Shown here piece after piece: positions 1 to 8,687 of a stretch of 64,000 bases of DNA; position 1 is the stretch's first letter; each line of letters begins with the position of its first letter. The translations under genes and the position numbers were made by a program. The notes under the pieces were generated by a model, which made no database searches, was not told the DNA's origin, and was given only the letters and a program-made list of their open reading frames with translations. The stretch is taken from contig NZ_RCDC01000004.1 of NCBI RefSeq assembly GCF_003651185.1, forward strand, positions 599,868 to 663,867, written 5' to 3'. The DNA comes from Stenotrophomonas rhizophila. GTDB taxonomy: Bacteria > Pseudomonadota > Gammaproteobacteria > Xanthomonadales > Xanthomonadaceae.

Positions 1-593
1 TCCAGCAACGGCGTGGCGATGAACCCGGGGCCCACCGCATTGATGCGGATCTTGTCCGCGGCGTGCTCCCACGCCGCCGTCTGGGTCAGACCGACGACCC
101 CATGCTTGGCCGCGACATAGGCCGCGGAGTTGTTGAAACCGACCTGGCCGAGGATGGAGGCCATGTTGATGATGCTGCCGCCCTTGCCCGCGCTGCGCAT
201 CGCCTGGATCTGCGCCCGCTGGCACAGGAACACGCTGTTGAGATTGACGTCGATGACGTTCTTCCAGCCCTCCACCGGGTAGTCGCCGCTGGCCGCCGAC
301 GGCCCGCCGATACCGGCGTTGTTCACCGCGATATCCAGCCCGCCGAGTTCCTCGACGGTCTGCTTCACGGCCGCTTCAACGGCGTGCTCGTCGGTGACGT
401 TCAAGGCGATGCCGATCGACTTCACGCCTTTCTTCCGCAGCGTCTCGGCGGTTTTCTCGACGGCGTCGGCCTTGAGATCCCACACCGCTACCGCTGCACC
501 GGAATCGGCCAGCAGCTCAGCCACGGCCAGGCCGATGCCGGAGACGCCGCCGGTGACGATGGCGACCTTTCCCTTGAGTTGATAATCAATCAT
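1..593 (-). CDS. SDR family NAD(P)-dependent oxidoreductase (3' end beyond window)
   Basis: Short-chain dehydrogenase/reductase whose C-terminus runs off the left edge. The protein starts MIDYQLKGKVAIVTGGVSGIG, giving the nucleotide-binding TGxxxGIG loop about residue 14 onward. A central NNAG motif and a catalytic Y-x3-K (YVAAK) near residue 160 are present, so the active site is complete in what is visible. About 197 codons are seen; the usual length is near 250. Substrate cannot be told; family relatives act on sugars, hydroxyacids or steroids. It is divergent from the ene-reductase that starts at 802, and the two may share a 208-bp promoter region. The start is the only ATG that keeps the full Rossmann beta-1 strand. 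Confidence 0.9.
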   Translation of the reverse strand, partial: MIDYQLKGKVAIVTGGVSGIGLAVAELLADSGAAVAVWDLKADAVEKTAETLRKKGVKSIGIALNVTDEHAVEAAVKQTVEELGGLDIAVNNAGIGGPSAASGDYPVEGWKNVIDVNLNSVFLCQRAQIQAMRSAGKGGSIINMASILGQVGFNNSAAYVAAKHGVVGLTQTAAWEHAADKIRINAVGPGFIATPLL

Positions 594-663
594 CGCGTTG
601 TTCCTCGGGTTGGAATAAGGCTGCGGGCAGTGCCTGCCCATGCCTGGACCATACGCCGCGAAA

Positions 664-677
664 ACGTTACAGAACGT
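664..677. promoter_or_regulatory. Possible operator between divergent SDR and ene-reductase
   Basis: The 208-bp gap between the SDR start (593) and the ene-reductase start (802) carries a short inverted repeat, ACGTT-ACAG-AACGT. It lies where a regulator of either divergent promoter could bind. Arms are only 5 bp and no regulator gene is adjacent, so this may be chance. Nothing else recognisable was seen in the gap. Confidence 0.2.
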
Positions 678-801
678 GCACAGGATGCTTCGCAACAATC
701 CTTCCCATCACTGCAACGCACCTGGGCCTATGCTCGGGGTCGTACGCCCACATCCCTTCTTTCATCCGCCGATGGCGGTCGCCCTCCCCCAAGGTAAACC
801 C

Positions 802-1896
802 ATGACAGACTCCAATGACGGCCAGTTGTTCTCCCCCACCCGCCTGGGGGCCATCGACGTCGCCAACCGCGTCGCAATGGCACCGCTGACCCGCAACCGC
901 GCGATCAACGACCGCATCCCCAATCCGCTCGCCATCCAGTACTACGAGCAGCGCGCCAGCGCCGGCCTGATCATCGCCGAGGCCACCCAGATCAGCCCGA
1001 TGGGCCAGGGCTATCTCGACACACCCGGCATCTACAGCCAAGCCCAGATCGACGCCTGGAAGAAGGTCACCGATGCGGTGCATGCACGCGGCGGCAAGAT
1101 CGTGCTGCAGCTGTGGCATGTCGGCCGCATCTCGCACACCAGCCTGCTGCCCGAGGGCGAGGTCCCGGTAGCACCGAGTGCCTTGCGTGCCAACACCAAA
1201 ACGTTCACGGCCAAGGGCTTTGAAGATGTCTCCGAACCACGTGCCCTGCGCCTGGACGAAATTCCCGGCCTGATCCAGGACTTCCGCCAGGCCGCGCGCA
1301 ACGCGATCACCGCCGGTTTTGACGGCGTGGAAGTGCATGCCGCCAACGGCTACCTGATCGACCAGTTCCTGCGCGATGGCAGCAACCACCGCACCGACGG
1401 CTACGGTGGTAGCATCGAGAACCGCACCCGCCTGCTCGATGAAGTGGTCCGCGCGATCGTCTCGGAAATCGGCGCCGAACGCACCGGTGTGCGCCTGTCG
1501 CCGGTGACACCGGCCAACGACGCGGAGGATTCCAACCCGCAGCCCTTGTTCGAACGCGCCGTGGAGCGCCTGGATGCCATCGGCCCGCTGGCCTTCATCC
1601 ATGTGATCGAAGGGGCGACCGGTGGCCCACGCGACAACATCGCCTTCGACTACGCCGCCCTGCGCGCCAAATTCAAGGGAGCCTGGATCGCCAACAACGG
1701 CTATGACCAGGCACGCGCGGAAGCGGCCGTGGCGTCGGGCTACGCGGACATGATCGCGTTCGGCCGCCCCTTCATCGCCAACCCGGATCTGGTCGAGCGC
1801 TTCCGTCTCGGCGTAGCGCTGTCCGAGCTGGACCAGGACACGCTGTACGGCGGCGGTGCGCACGGCTACACCGACTACCCCAGCGTTTCAGGCTGA
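802..1896 (+). CDS. Alkene reductase, Old Yellow Enzyme family (NemA-like)
   Basis: FMN-dependent, NAD(P)H-using ene-reductase of 364 residues that reduces activated C=C bonds, nitro compounds and similar electrophiles in the cytoplasm. It shows the family's MAPLTRNRA segment near residue 26, the LWHVGRISH segment near 104, and the HAANGY substrate-binding triplet with His179, Asn182 and Tyr184. The conserved DGYGGSIENR follows, and the C-terminus reads YGGGxxGYTDYP as in bacterial NemA/XenA-type enzymes. An in-frame upstream ATG at 640 would add 54 residues with no family similarity, so MTDSNDGQ at 802 is chosen. A second OYE gene lies at 36881 with a different neighbourhood. Exact substrate unknown. 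Confidence 0.93.
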   Translation: MTDSNDGQLFSPTRLGAIDVANRVAMAPLTRNRAINDRIPNPLAIQYYEQRASAGLIIAEATQISPMGQGYLDTPGIYSQAQIDAWKKVTDAVHARGGKIVLQLWHVGRISHTSLLPEGEVPVAPSALRANTKTFTAKGFEDVSEPRALRLDEIPGLIQDFRQAARNAITAGFDGVEVHAANGYLIDQFLRDGSNHRTDGYGGSIENRTRLLDEVVRAIVSEIGAERTGVRLSPVTPANDAEDSNPQPLFERAVERLDAIGPLAFIHVIEGATGGPRDNIAFDYAALRAKFKGAWIANNGYDQARAEAAVASGYADMIAFGRPFIANPDLVERFRLGVALSELDQDTLYGGGAHGYTDYPSVSG

Positions 1897-1907
1897 TCCG
1901 CGCGCGG

Positions 1908-3788
1908 TTACCGGTCGCGCATCGCATCGGTCACATCGCCGCCGGCAAGCACCGGCAGCAGCGCCCGGGGCAGCTTGCAGGGGCGCGTGGGCACACTGTC
2001 CACGCGCCACCCGCGCCCGAGCAGGACGCCCTTCCCCTTCGAGGGCGGGCCATTGCCGGGTGCCGGACAGCTGATGTCACTGAGCAGCACCTGTCCGTCG
2101 CGATCCAGCCATTGCTGGACGAAGTATTCGCCATCGGCAAAGCGCATCGTGCCGAGATTCACCAGCGTCAGCGGCTGGCTTTCCACATCCCCTTGCCAGG
2201 TGGACTGCAGTTCCACACCACTGAACAGCAGGCGTCGCCGCAGCAGCACCTGATGGCTGGCGTCCAGCAGGACCAGCTCTTCATCGCCCCCGTCCAGATA
2301 GCGGCGCGTCCAGGTGCGATCCGTGCCCCAGGGCAGGATATCGAAGCTCTCCGGCGGCGCCGGTTCGCTGCCATCGGCCAGCATCATGCCGAGTTTCCCG
2401 TCCCGGCGGAACACCACCCGGCCACCGTCCATGCGCACCACACCTTCGAACGGACGACCCACGATGCGGCCACGCTCGAGGTTGTACAGGTGGTTGACGC
2501 CGGCGGCCTCCCCCCGGAGCACCAGCAACGGCGGGGTGACGTGGCGTTCGTCGATGGCCATGTCGGCAGGCACCGTGTAGGCCGTGCGTCCATCCCACCA
2601 CAGGCGCGGTGAGGATTCGCCGCCGACCCTTCCAAGCAATCCAGTGCCGACGGCGTCGAACCGGGTCACGTCTGAAGGCGCGAACACGACCTCGCCATTG
2701 CAGTCCAGCACCGCTGCGGTCTCGGTCTCGGTGGGATGCCGCACGCGCCACGGCGGTGCCTGCCGTTGTTCGGCATCGGGCTCGTCGAGCACCGCTGCCA
2801 GCGCGGCCGGGGCGGCGGTGGGCGAGTTGGCGCCCTCGTTGTCCAGCACCTGCCAGCGGCCACCGCAGTAATCCAGGCGGACGTTGCCACGCTGTGCGGC
2901 AAAGTGTCCGTCGGCCATCAGCCTGCCGGGCTCGGGCGTGTCGTCGGCGCTGCCGGTGGCATGCCGGTTGACCTGCTCGGGCCAGTCGCGCCGGCCCGCA
3001 GTGCCGCCATACTGGCGATAACGGGGATACAGACCATCCTGCTGGTAGCGCGCACTGTCCGTCGCCCTGCCCTGTGCATCCACCCGCCGCCACAGCTCGC
3101 CTTGGCGCAGCCACCAGCCACCGTCGGGGACCGGCAGCAGCGCGTCGATGTCATCGGAAAACAGCGTCGTACCGGATTCATCCCGCACGTCGCAGTGCTC
3201 AGGCACCTGGACACTGCACGCAACATATACGTGGCGACCGGCGAAGGGCCCGGCCACCCACTGGACCTGGCGCTCGTCCAGTTCCATGACGGCGCGCCCG
3301 TGCAGGTCATGGAAGCGCAGCGGACCACTGCGGGCGTTCCACAGCACGCGATCGGGTATCGCCAATGGCACCCATTCGCCATCCTTCAGCGCTGGAAAAC
3401 GAACCTGACCCAGCGCATCCACCACGGCCCGGCCACCGACCGCCTCACCATCGGCCTGGATGAACGCCTCCCACAACGGATCACCGGGTGCGGCCTGCGG
3501 CAGCACGAACCGTTCGTGGTACTCGGTATAACCGCGATCCTCACGCAGCAGTCGTCCTGCATCGTCGTACCACTGCTGCGGCGTGGTGGGGCCCTGCGCA
3601 CGCATCCAGCGGTCGGCGGACAGCCGATGCATGCGCGCGCCATTGGGCGGCACCAGCAGGCGGCCATCCAGGGACACCAGCGCCTCGGCGCCGAAACTGT
3701 TGCCCAGTGCGGTGAACGACTGCGCCTGCGCGCCGCCTGCCAGCCAGACCAGCGCGCCTACCACGAACATCCTTTTCATCGGTCGCAT
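1908..3788 (-). CDS. Exported protein with degenerate WG-like repeats
   Basis: A 626-residue protein with an N-terminal signal peptide (hydrophobic stretch to about residue 22, cleavage likely after AQA). The rest is beta-rich and made of irregular units such as RDGKLGMMLADG followed by an FDILPW-type segment. These resemble WG-repeat or beta-propeller modules (DGKWGLID...FD), but they are degenerate. No catalytic motif is visible. It is probably periplasmic or secreted. The start could be residue 4 (MKRMFVVG, 3779). It converges closely on the ene-reductase (11 bp apart) and stands alone. Function unknown; the coding strand is supported by consistent third-position GC and the good signal peptide. 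Confidence 0.75.
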   Translation of the reverse strand: MRPMKRMFVVGALVWLAGGAQAQSFTALGNSFGAEALVSLDGRLLVPPNGARMHRLSADRWMRAQGPTTPQQWYDDAGRLLREDRGYTEYHERFVLPQAAPGDPLWEAFIQADGEAVGGRAVVDALGQVRFPALKDGEWVPLAIPDRVLWNARSGPLRFHDLHGRAVMELDERQVQWVAGPFAGRHVYVACSVQVPEHCDVRDESGTTLFSDDIDALLPVPDGGWWLRQGELWRRVDAQGRATDSARYQQDGLYPRYRQYGGTAGRRDWPEQVNRHATGSADDTPEPGRLMADGHFAAQRGNVRLDYCGGRWQVLDNEGANSPTAAPAALAAVLDEPDAEQRQAPPWRVRHPTETETAAVLDCNGEVVFAPSDVTRFDAVGTGLLGRVGGESSPRLWWDGRTAYTVPADMAIDERHVTPPLLVLRGEAAGVNHLYNLERGRIVGRPFEGVVRMDGGRVVFRRDGKLGMMLADGSEPAPPESFDILPWGTDRTWTRRYLDGGDEELVLLDASHQVLLRRRLLFSGVELQSTWQGDVESQPLTLVNLGTMRFADGEYFVQQWLDRDGQVLLSDISCPAPGNGPPSKGKGVLLGRGWRVDSVPTRPCKLPRALLPVLAGGDVTDAMRDR

Positions 3789-3904
3789 CAGACAAAGTGG
3801 AGCTGCACGCTAGCGCCTGTCCCTTGGCGATGCAATGTGCCCGGCACCCCCCCCCCGCGCGCAGCATTCATGGCCGCGGCGTGGCACCGGGAACGCGCTT
3901 GCGC

Positions 3905-5800
3905 TCAGTACACCGGCAATGAAATGAAACTGGCCTGCTGCGGCGCGTGCCAGATCTGCTGCGTCGCCTTCTGGTAATCGCCCGGTTTGGCCAGGTAGAT
4001 GTTCGGCACGAACGTCTGCGGATTGCGGTCATACAGCGGGAACAGGCTCGACTGCACCTGCACCATGACCCGATGACCCGGCTGGAACACATGGTTCGCG
4101 GTCGGCAGACCGAATTTATAGTCCAGCACCTGATTGCTCGCGATCGCCTTCGGATCGCTGAAGCTCTCGCGGTACCGGCCACGGAAGATCGCCATCGAGA
4201 CCGACAGCTCGTAGCCGCCCATCTCCGGCGTCGACGGCGTCTGGTCCGGATACACATCGATCAGCTTCACCACCCAGTCGCTGTCGCTGCCACTCGTGGC
4301 TGCCTGCAGATTGACCTGCGGCGCACCGCCGATCCGCAACGGTTCGGTCAAGGGCTCACTGACGAAGGTGAGCACGTCCGGCCGGCCATCCACGAAGCGC
4401 TGATCCTTCACCAGCCAGCTCGTCCACATATCCCGATCAGCGAACCGCACCGGGCGCGGCACGAACGGCACCGGCTTGGCCGGATCGGACACATAGGCCT
4501 CGAACGTCGCCTCACCCGCCTGCGGCGCTTCGAAGGACAGCTTGCCGCCCGCGCGCAGATACAGCGGCCTGGACTGCGCCACGCTACGCGGCCATTGCTG
4601 CAGTTTGTCCCAGTGGTTTTCACCGGTGTTGTAGATCAGCACCGGCGGCGTCTGCGCCGTGGGCGCGCCATCCACCAGGTACTGATCGAAGAACGGCTTG
4701 AGCACATCGCGGCGGAACTGCAGCGCGGTGTCCCCGTCGAACTTCAAGGCGCCCAGGCTGCTGCCGTCGTAGTTGACCTGGCTGTGCCGCCACGGCCCCA
4801 TCACCAGATAGTTCAGCGTGTTGCCGGTGTCACGCGGCTCCATCGCCGCGTAGCTGTGCACCGCGCCCCACATGTCTTCCTGGTCCCACAGGCCCTGCAG
4901 CCACATCGTGGGCACCTTCAGCTCCGTCTTGGCCATGCACGCGTCCAGCGCCTGTTCCTGCCAGAACGCGTCGTAGCTGGGGTGTTCGATCAGCTTGTGC
5001 CACCACGGCAACTGATCCAGGCCATTGGCCTTGGCGTAGTCCCCGGCCGAGCCGGCGCGAAGGAAGGTCGTGTAGTCGTCGTAGCCCACGCTGGGAATGG
5101 ACGGCCCCTTGCCGCGCTTGGCCAGCTGGCCGGTGAAATAGCCGAAATTGACCTGCCGGAACGCACCGTAGTTGAGCCAGTCATCGCCCATCCAGCCATC
5201 GATCATCGGGCTCTGCGGCGCAGCCACCTTCAGTGCCGGATGCGGGTTGGTCAGCGCCATCACCACGGTGAAGCCCTCATAGGACGAACCCAGCATGCCG
5301 ACCTTCCCATTGCTTTCGGGTACATGCTTGATCAGCCAATCGATGGTGTCCCACGCGTCGGTCGCGTGGTCCACCTTCGTGGTGTTGAGCGGCCCGCGCA
5401 GCGGCCGGGTCATCACGTAATCGCCCTCGGAGCCGTACTTGCCGCGGATGTCCTGGAACACCCGGATGTACCCGCCATCGACGAACACCTCGTCGCCCTG
5501 CGGCAGGATGTCGCGCATGTTCGGCGAATCCATGCGCTTGGCACGGTTGGCGGCATCGTAAGGCGTACGGGTCAGCAGGATCGGCGCGTGCCTGGCGCCC
5601 TTGGGCACCACGATCACCGTGTAGAGTTTCGTCCCATCGCGCATCGGCACCATCACCACGCGCTTGTCGTAGTTGTCCTGCGCCGTGGGCGTCACGAAGC
5701 CCTTGGCGGGGATGTCCGGGGTCATCGGCGAGGTCTGCGCCGACACACTGGCGGCAACCATCAGACTCAACAGCGCAACTGGCACTACACGCACACGCAT
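3905..5800 (-). CDS. Alpha-amino-acid ester hydrolase (CocE/NonD family)
   Basis: Serine hydrolase of 631 residues with a cleavable signal peptide (residues 1-21), so probably periplasmic. It carries the GxSYxG nucleophile motif as GSSYEGF with Ser173. Around it the sequence closely follows the alpha-amino-acid ester hydrolases known from Xanthomonas citri and Acetobacter, which use a Ser-Asp-His triad to hydrolyse amino-acid esters and to transfer the acyl group to beta-lactam nuclei. N-terminal alpha/beta-hydrolase, cap and C-terminal jelly-roll regions are all accounted for by length (family about 637). The start follows GGGAGAG. The gene is monocistronic. A proline-specific dipeptidase of the same superfamily is the alternative, but the local match to AEH is strong. 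Confidence 0.87.
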   Translation of the reverse strand: MRVRVVPVALLSLMVAASVSAQTSPMTPDIPAKGFVTPTAQDNYDKRVVMVPMRDGTKLYTVIVVPKGARHAPILLTRTPYDAANRAKRMDSPNMRDILPQGDEVFVDGGYIRVFQDIRGKYGSEGDYVMTRPLRGPLNTTKVDHATDAWDTIDWLIKHVPESNGKVGMLGSSYEGFTVVMALTNPHPALKVAAPQSPMIDGWMGDDWLNYGAFRQVNFGYFTGQLAKRGKGPSIPSVGYDDYTTFLRAGSAGDYAKANGLDQLPWWHKLIEHPSYDAFWQEQALDACMAKTELKVPTMWLQGLWDQEDMWGAVHSYAAMEPRDTGNTLNYLVMGPWRHSQVNYDGSSLGALKFDGDTALQFRRDVLKPFFDQYLVDGAPTAQTPPVLIYNTGENHWDKLQQWPRSVAQSRPLYLRAGGKLSFEAPQAGEATFEAYVSDPAKPVPFVPRPVRFADRDMWTSWLVKDQRFVDGRPDVLTFVSEPLTEPLRIGGAPQVNLQAATSGSDSDWVVKLIDVYPDQTPSTPEMGGYELSVSMAIFRGRYRESFSDPKAIASNQVLDYKFGLPTANHVFQPGHRVMVQVQSSLFPLYDRNPQTFVPNIYLAKPGDYQKATQQIWHAPQQASFISLPVY

Positions 5801-5898
5801 GGGGCTCTCCCGGCAGTGATGGCAACTCCCGCAGCCTAGCGCCGCGCGGCCTGCGCCGGTAGATGCCGATCGGCCTGTTCCGTGGCCATTTCGCGCAT

Positions 5899-6294
5899 TC
5901 AGCCGCCAACCACCGTTTCGTGCAAAGCCTGCCAGCGCAGCGTGCCGTCCGGGCGGCTCACGAGAACCGCCAAGGCCTCACGTCGATGGCCGGTGCCCTC
6001 CGCGCCGATCTGATCCTCGCGATAGCGCACCGCGCAGGCGGCGGGCGCGAGCGGCAGGTACTGCATTGCATCGACCGTGATCTGCAGCCCGGGCCGGCTG
6101 CCATGGGCGGAGGCGAAGAGGTCGGCGAGCGCGGGCTTGTCCAGGCGGATGCCACGGATCCCGACCATGCTGAAGTCCTCGCTGAAACGGGCCAGCAGCG
6201 TGTCCAGCGCAGCCACCGGCGAGCGGCCGGTGAACCAGTCTTCGATCAGCACATGCAGGTCATGGATCTCGTTGAAGGCAAGCGTGTCATTCAT
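5899..6294 (-). CDS. Small SnoaL/DUF4440-like protein
   Basis: A 131-residue cytoplasmic protein that looks like an NTF2-like cone fold: an N-terminal helix (IHDLHVLIEDWFTG), an F-x-E-D-F segment, and beta strands ending in a Trp-containing LRWQALHET stretch. Such proteins are small-molecule binders or isomerases, or have no known activity. Its ATG overlaps the stop codon of the upstream MFS transporter by 4 bases (ATGA at 6291-6294), so the two are translationally coupled. Specific function unknown. The gene is easily missed because a much longer open frame on the same strand runs through its upstream neighbour in another phase. Confidence 0.75.
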   Translation of the reverse strand: MNDTLAFNEIHDLHVLIEDWFTGRSPVAALDTLLARFSEDFSMVGIRGIRLDKPALADLFASAHGSRPGLQITVDAMQYLPLAPAACAVRYREDQIGAEGTGHRREALAVLVSRPDGTLRWQALHETVVGG

Positions 6295-7646
6295 GGGGAG
6301 GCTCTCAAGGCAAGGGAAGACGCCGGCAGGCGCCATAGCAGAAGCATCGGCAGCAGGCTCATGCCCGCCGCCAGCATCAGGGTGAGCGGGAACGCGTGCG
6401 CTGGCAGCACGGAGGACAGCACTGCCAGCACACAGGCCAACAGCGCGGCGGCCAGACAGAAGCTGAGTTGGCGGTTGAGATTCCACAGCGCACTGCCCGG
6501 CAGCAGCTCCGCGTCCGCCAGTGTCTGGAACGCGAGCGTCTGTGCGCTGCTGCTGCACAGGCTCCCGCCCAGCCCCATCAGCGCGAAGGCCAGTACCGGC
6601 AACCACGGCTGACTGGCCGGTAGGCCGATCAACAACGCGATGCCGACCGCCTGGCCTCCCATGCCAGCCGTCAACAGCGGGCGCGCCCCGATGCGTGGCA
6701 GCCAGTGCCGTGTGGTGGCGATGGCGCAGGCCGAGGCGATCGCCCACGGCAGCATGAAACCCCCGATCGCTGCGGCCCCGTAGCCCTGGCGATGCAGCAG
6801 CAGCGTGGCCACCAGTTGGGTGCCGATGAACGTACCGGGCACCAGCAGATAGATCAGCATCGCCAGCCGCAGCGAGGCATGCCGCAGCAGCGACCACTGC
6901 AGGACCGGATGATCCGTAAGGCGCGCACTGCGGGCATACAACGCCAGCACCAGGGTGGCGACCACGAGCAGGCCCGCGCCGAGCATCCGCTGCCCCGGCT
7001 CTGCCAACAGGCTCAGCGCCACCAGCAACACGCTCAGGCCCACGGAGCCCAGCAGCAGACCGCGCCGATCCAGCGCCGGCACCGCCAGCGGTGCACCCGG
7101 ACGCACCCATGCGGCCGCCAGCGCCAAGGCCACCATGGCCAGCGGCACACTGACCAGCAACACGCCGCGCCATGAGCCCCACTCCACCAGCAGGCCGCCC
7201 AGCGTGGGCGACAGCGCCGGCACCAGCAGTGCCACCGCCATGATGCGGGCGGTCAGACGCGCGCGGTCGGCCGGCGGGCATTCGCGGTAGGCCATCGCCT
7301 GCCCCACCGGAATCAACAGCCCGCCACCCAGCCCCTGCAGCAGGCGCCAGCCGATCAGCCACTCGATGCTCGGCGCGGTGCCTGCCAGCACAGCGCCCGC
7401 GGTGAACAGGACCAGCGAGAGGCACAGCACCCTGCGCTCGCCGAGGCGCGCGGCCAGCCAGCTGCCCAGTGGAATCACCAGGGTCAGGCCGAGCATGTAG
7501 GCGTTGCCGATCCACGCCAGCTGCGGCACGGAGGCCTGCAGGTCGGCGGCGATGGCCGGATACGCGACGGTACCGATGAACATGTTCACCAGGTCCAGCG
7601 AGAATCCCAGCAGGTACAGCGTTTCCACCCTGGCCCGGTATGTCAT
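6291..7646 (-). CDS. MFS transporter, DHA2 (EmrB/QacA-like) drug:H+ antiporter
   Basis: A 451-residue inner-membrane protein with about 14 hydrophobic segments, typical of DHA2 multidrug exporters. Residues near 60-80 read GSWLAARLGERRVL, the family's loop 2-3 motif. The LQGLGGGLLIPVGQAMAYRECPP segment matches the motif-B/C region. The open frame extends upstream, but MTYRARVETLYLLGF places the first membrane helix correctly. It is divergent from a LysR regulator, with a 25-bp perfect inverted repeat between them, so LysR control is likely. The partner gene downstream overlaps by ATGA. Substrate not known. Confidence 0.9.
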   Translation of the reverse strand: MTYRARVETLYLLGFSLDLVNMFIGTVAYPAIAADLQASVPQLAWIGNAYMLGLTLVIPLGSWLAARLGERRVLCLSLVLFTAGAVLAGTAPSIEWLIGWRLLQGLGGGLLIPVGQAMAYRECPPADRARLTARIMAVALLVPALSPTLGGLLVEWGSWRGVLLVSVPLAMVALALAAAWVRPGAPLAVPALDRRGLLLGSVGLSVLLVALSLLAEPGQRMLGAGLLVVATLVLALYARSARLTDHPVLQWSLLRHASLRLAMLIYLLVPGTFIGTQLVATLLLHRQGYGAAAIGGFMLPWAIASACAIATTRHWLPRIGARPLLTAGMGGQAVGIALLIGLPASQPWLPVLAFALMGLGGSLCSSSAQTLAFQTLADAELLPGSALWNLNRQLSFCLAAALLACVLAVLSSVLPAHAFPLTLMLAAGMSLLPMLLLWRLPASSLALRASP

Positions 7647-7716
7647 GCGGCGCTCCAATTGCGAGGCGGCAGCATGCGCGTTGGCGGTGGCTGGATATAC
7701 GGGCAACCGGATGCCA

Positions 7717-7741
7717 GACTGTCAAACCTTTTTTGACAGTC
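7717..7741. promoter_or_regulatory. Perfect inverted repeat, probable LysR operator
   Basis: GACTGTCAAA and TTTGACAGTC form 10-bp perfect arms around a 5-nt spacer (CCTTT). The element sits only 11 bp before the LysR ATG and about 70 bp before the MFS start. It contains the dyad symmetry and spacing expected of a LysR recognition site, so autoregulation plus control of the divergent exporter is the natural reading. Confidence 0.7.
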
Positions 7742-7752
7742 AGAGCGCCGCC

Positions 7753-8649
7753 ATGGTCAGCCTGGACCGCTTCGAGACCTTCAAGGCGATTGTCGATGCC
7801 GGCAGCCTGACCGCGGCCGCGCAGCGCCTCGGCCAGAGCCGCGCGGTGGTGAGTTTCAATCTCAAGCGACTGGAGCAGGAACTCGGCGTGACCCTGCTGG
7901 TGCGCAATACCCGCAGCCTGGCACTGACCGAGGCCGGCGAACGCTTCTACCAGCACTGCACCGCCCTGTTGGCGACTGCCGAGCTGGCGATCGAGGAGGC
8001 ACGCAGCGAACAGCTGCAACTGCGTGGCACGCTGCGGCTGACCACCACGCCGGAGTACGCGATCGCCCGGGTCGTGCCGGTGCTGGAGTCGTTCCGTGCC
8101 CTGCATCCCGAGCTGCGCCTGCACCTGTCCACCTCACCGGCGCCGGCGGACCTGATTCCCGAGCGGTTCGATCTGGCGATCCGGTTGGGGCGGCTGCAGG
8201 ACTCGCAGCTGCGCGCGACTCTGCTGGACGAACACGCGCTGTGCGCGGTCGCCGCGCCGTCGTTGTTGTCCATGCTGCCGGATGATGCCGCGCGCGATGA
8301 TCCGGACTGGGTCCGTACGCTGCCACGATTGGGGTATCCGCGCCTGGCGGATCTGCCGCTGGTGGCGCCGGATGGCAGCGACCAGCTGTTTGCCTGCAAC
8401 CCCGCCCATGCGGTGGTCACAGTTGATAACGCCTCCACCCTGCGCGCATTCGCGCTGGCCGGGGCCGGCGCGACGGTATTGCCGCAGTGGTTGATCGATG
8501 ACGATCTGGCGCAGGGCCGGCTGCTGCCGATCCTGCGCCGTCATCGTTTCCCGCGCCAGGGCGTCTATGCGGTGTATCCCAACACCGCCCAGCCCTCGCG
8601 ACGGGTCCGGCTGCTGCTGGCGCACCTGCGCGAGCACCTGCCGGGGTGA
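7753..8649 (+). CDS. LysR family transcriptional regulator
   Basis: A 298-residue regulator. The N-terminal winged helix-turn-helix is clear: FETFKAIVDAGSLTAAAQRLGQSRAVVSFNLKRLEQELGV, residues about 6-45 (given here in pieces: FETFKAIVDAGSLTAAA, then QSRAVVSFNLKRLE). It is followed by the usual hinge and a periplasmic-binding-type effector domain ending near residue 295. The open frame begins earlier, but MVSLDRFE at 7753 matches the family start. It is divergent from the DHA2 exporter and probably binds the inverted repeat at 7717. The effector is unknown. Confidence 0.93.
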   Translation: MVSLDRFETFKAIVDAGSLTAAAQRLGQSRAVVSFNLKRLEQELGVTLLVRNTRSLALTEAGERFYQHCTALLATAELAIEEARSEQLQLRGTLRLTTTPEYAIARVVPVLESFRALHPELRLHLSTSPAPADLIPERFDLAIRLGRLQDSQLRATLLDEHALCAVAAPSLLSMLPDDAARDDPDWVRTLPRLGYPRLADLPLVAPDGSDQLFACNPAHAVVTVDNASTLRAFALAGAGATVLPQWLIDDDLAQGRLLPILRRHRFPRQGVYAVYPNTAQPSRRVRLLLAHLREHLPG

Positions 8650-8652
8650 CCG

Positions 8653-8677
8653 GGGGCACGACCCACGGTCGTGCCCC
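8653..8677. terminator. Hairpin between convergent LysR and GH3 genes
   Basis: GGGGCACGACC and GGTCGTGCCCC pair perfectly (11 bp) around a 3-nt loop CAC. The hairpin lies 3 bp after the LysR stop and 10 bp beyond the GH3 stop on the other strand, so it can end transcription from both sides. There is no strong T-run, as is common in GC-rich genomes. Confidence 0.6.
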
Positions 8678-8687
8678 GCCCGTCAGC

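Noticed and set aside
3847..3856. Run of ten C residues in an intergenic gap
   Set aside because: It is between genes and could be a phase-variable tract or a sequencing artefact, but nothing downstream depends on it: the ester hydrolase and the WG-like gene are both intact and transcribed away from or across without a phase change.
5842..5870. GTAG followed by a GCCGATCGGC palindrome
   Set aside because: Looks like a second REP, but the stem is short, lacks a loop and is inside a promoter region; probably chance.
5899..8124. A single 741-codon minus-strand frame spanning the MFS region
   Set aside because: Only its last 131 residues are real (SnoaL-like); the rest is the wrong phase across the transporter and the LysR gene.
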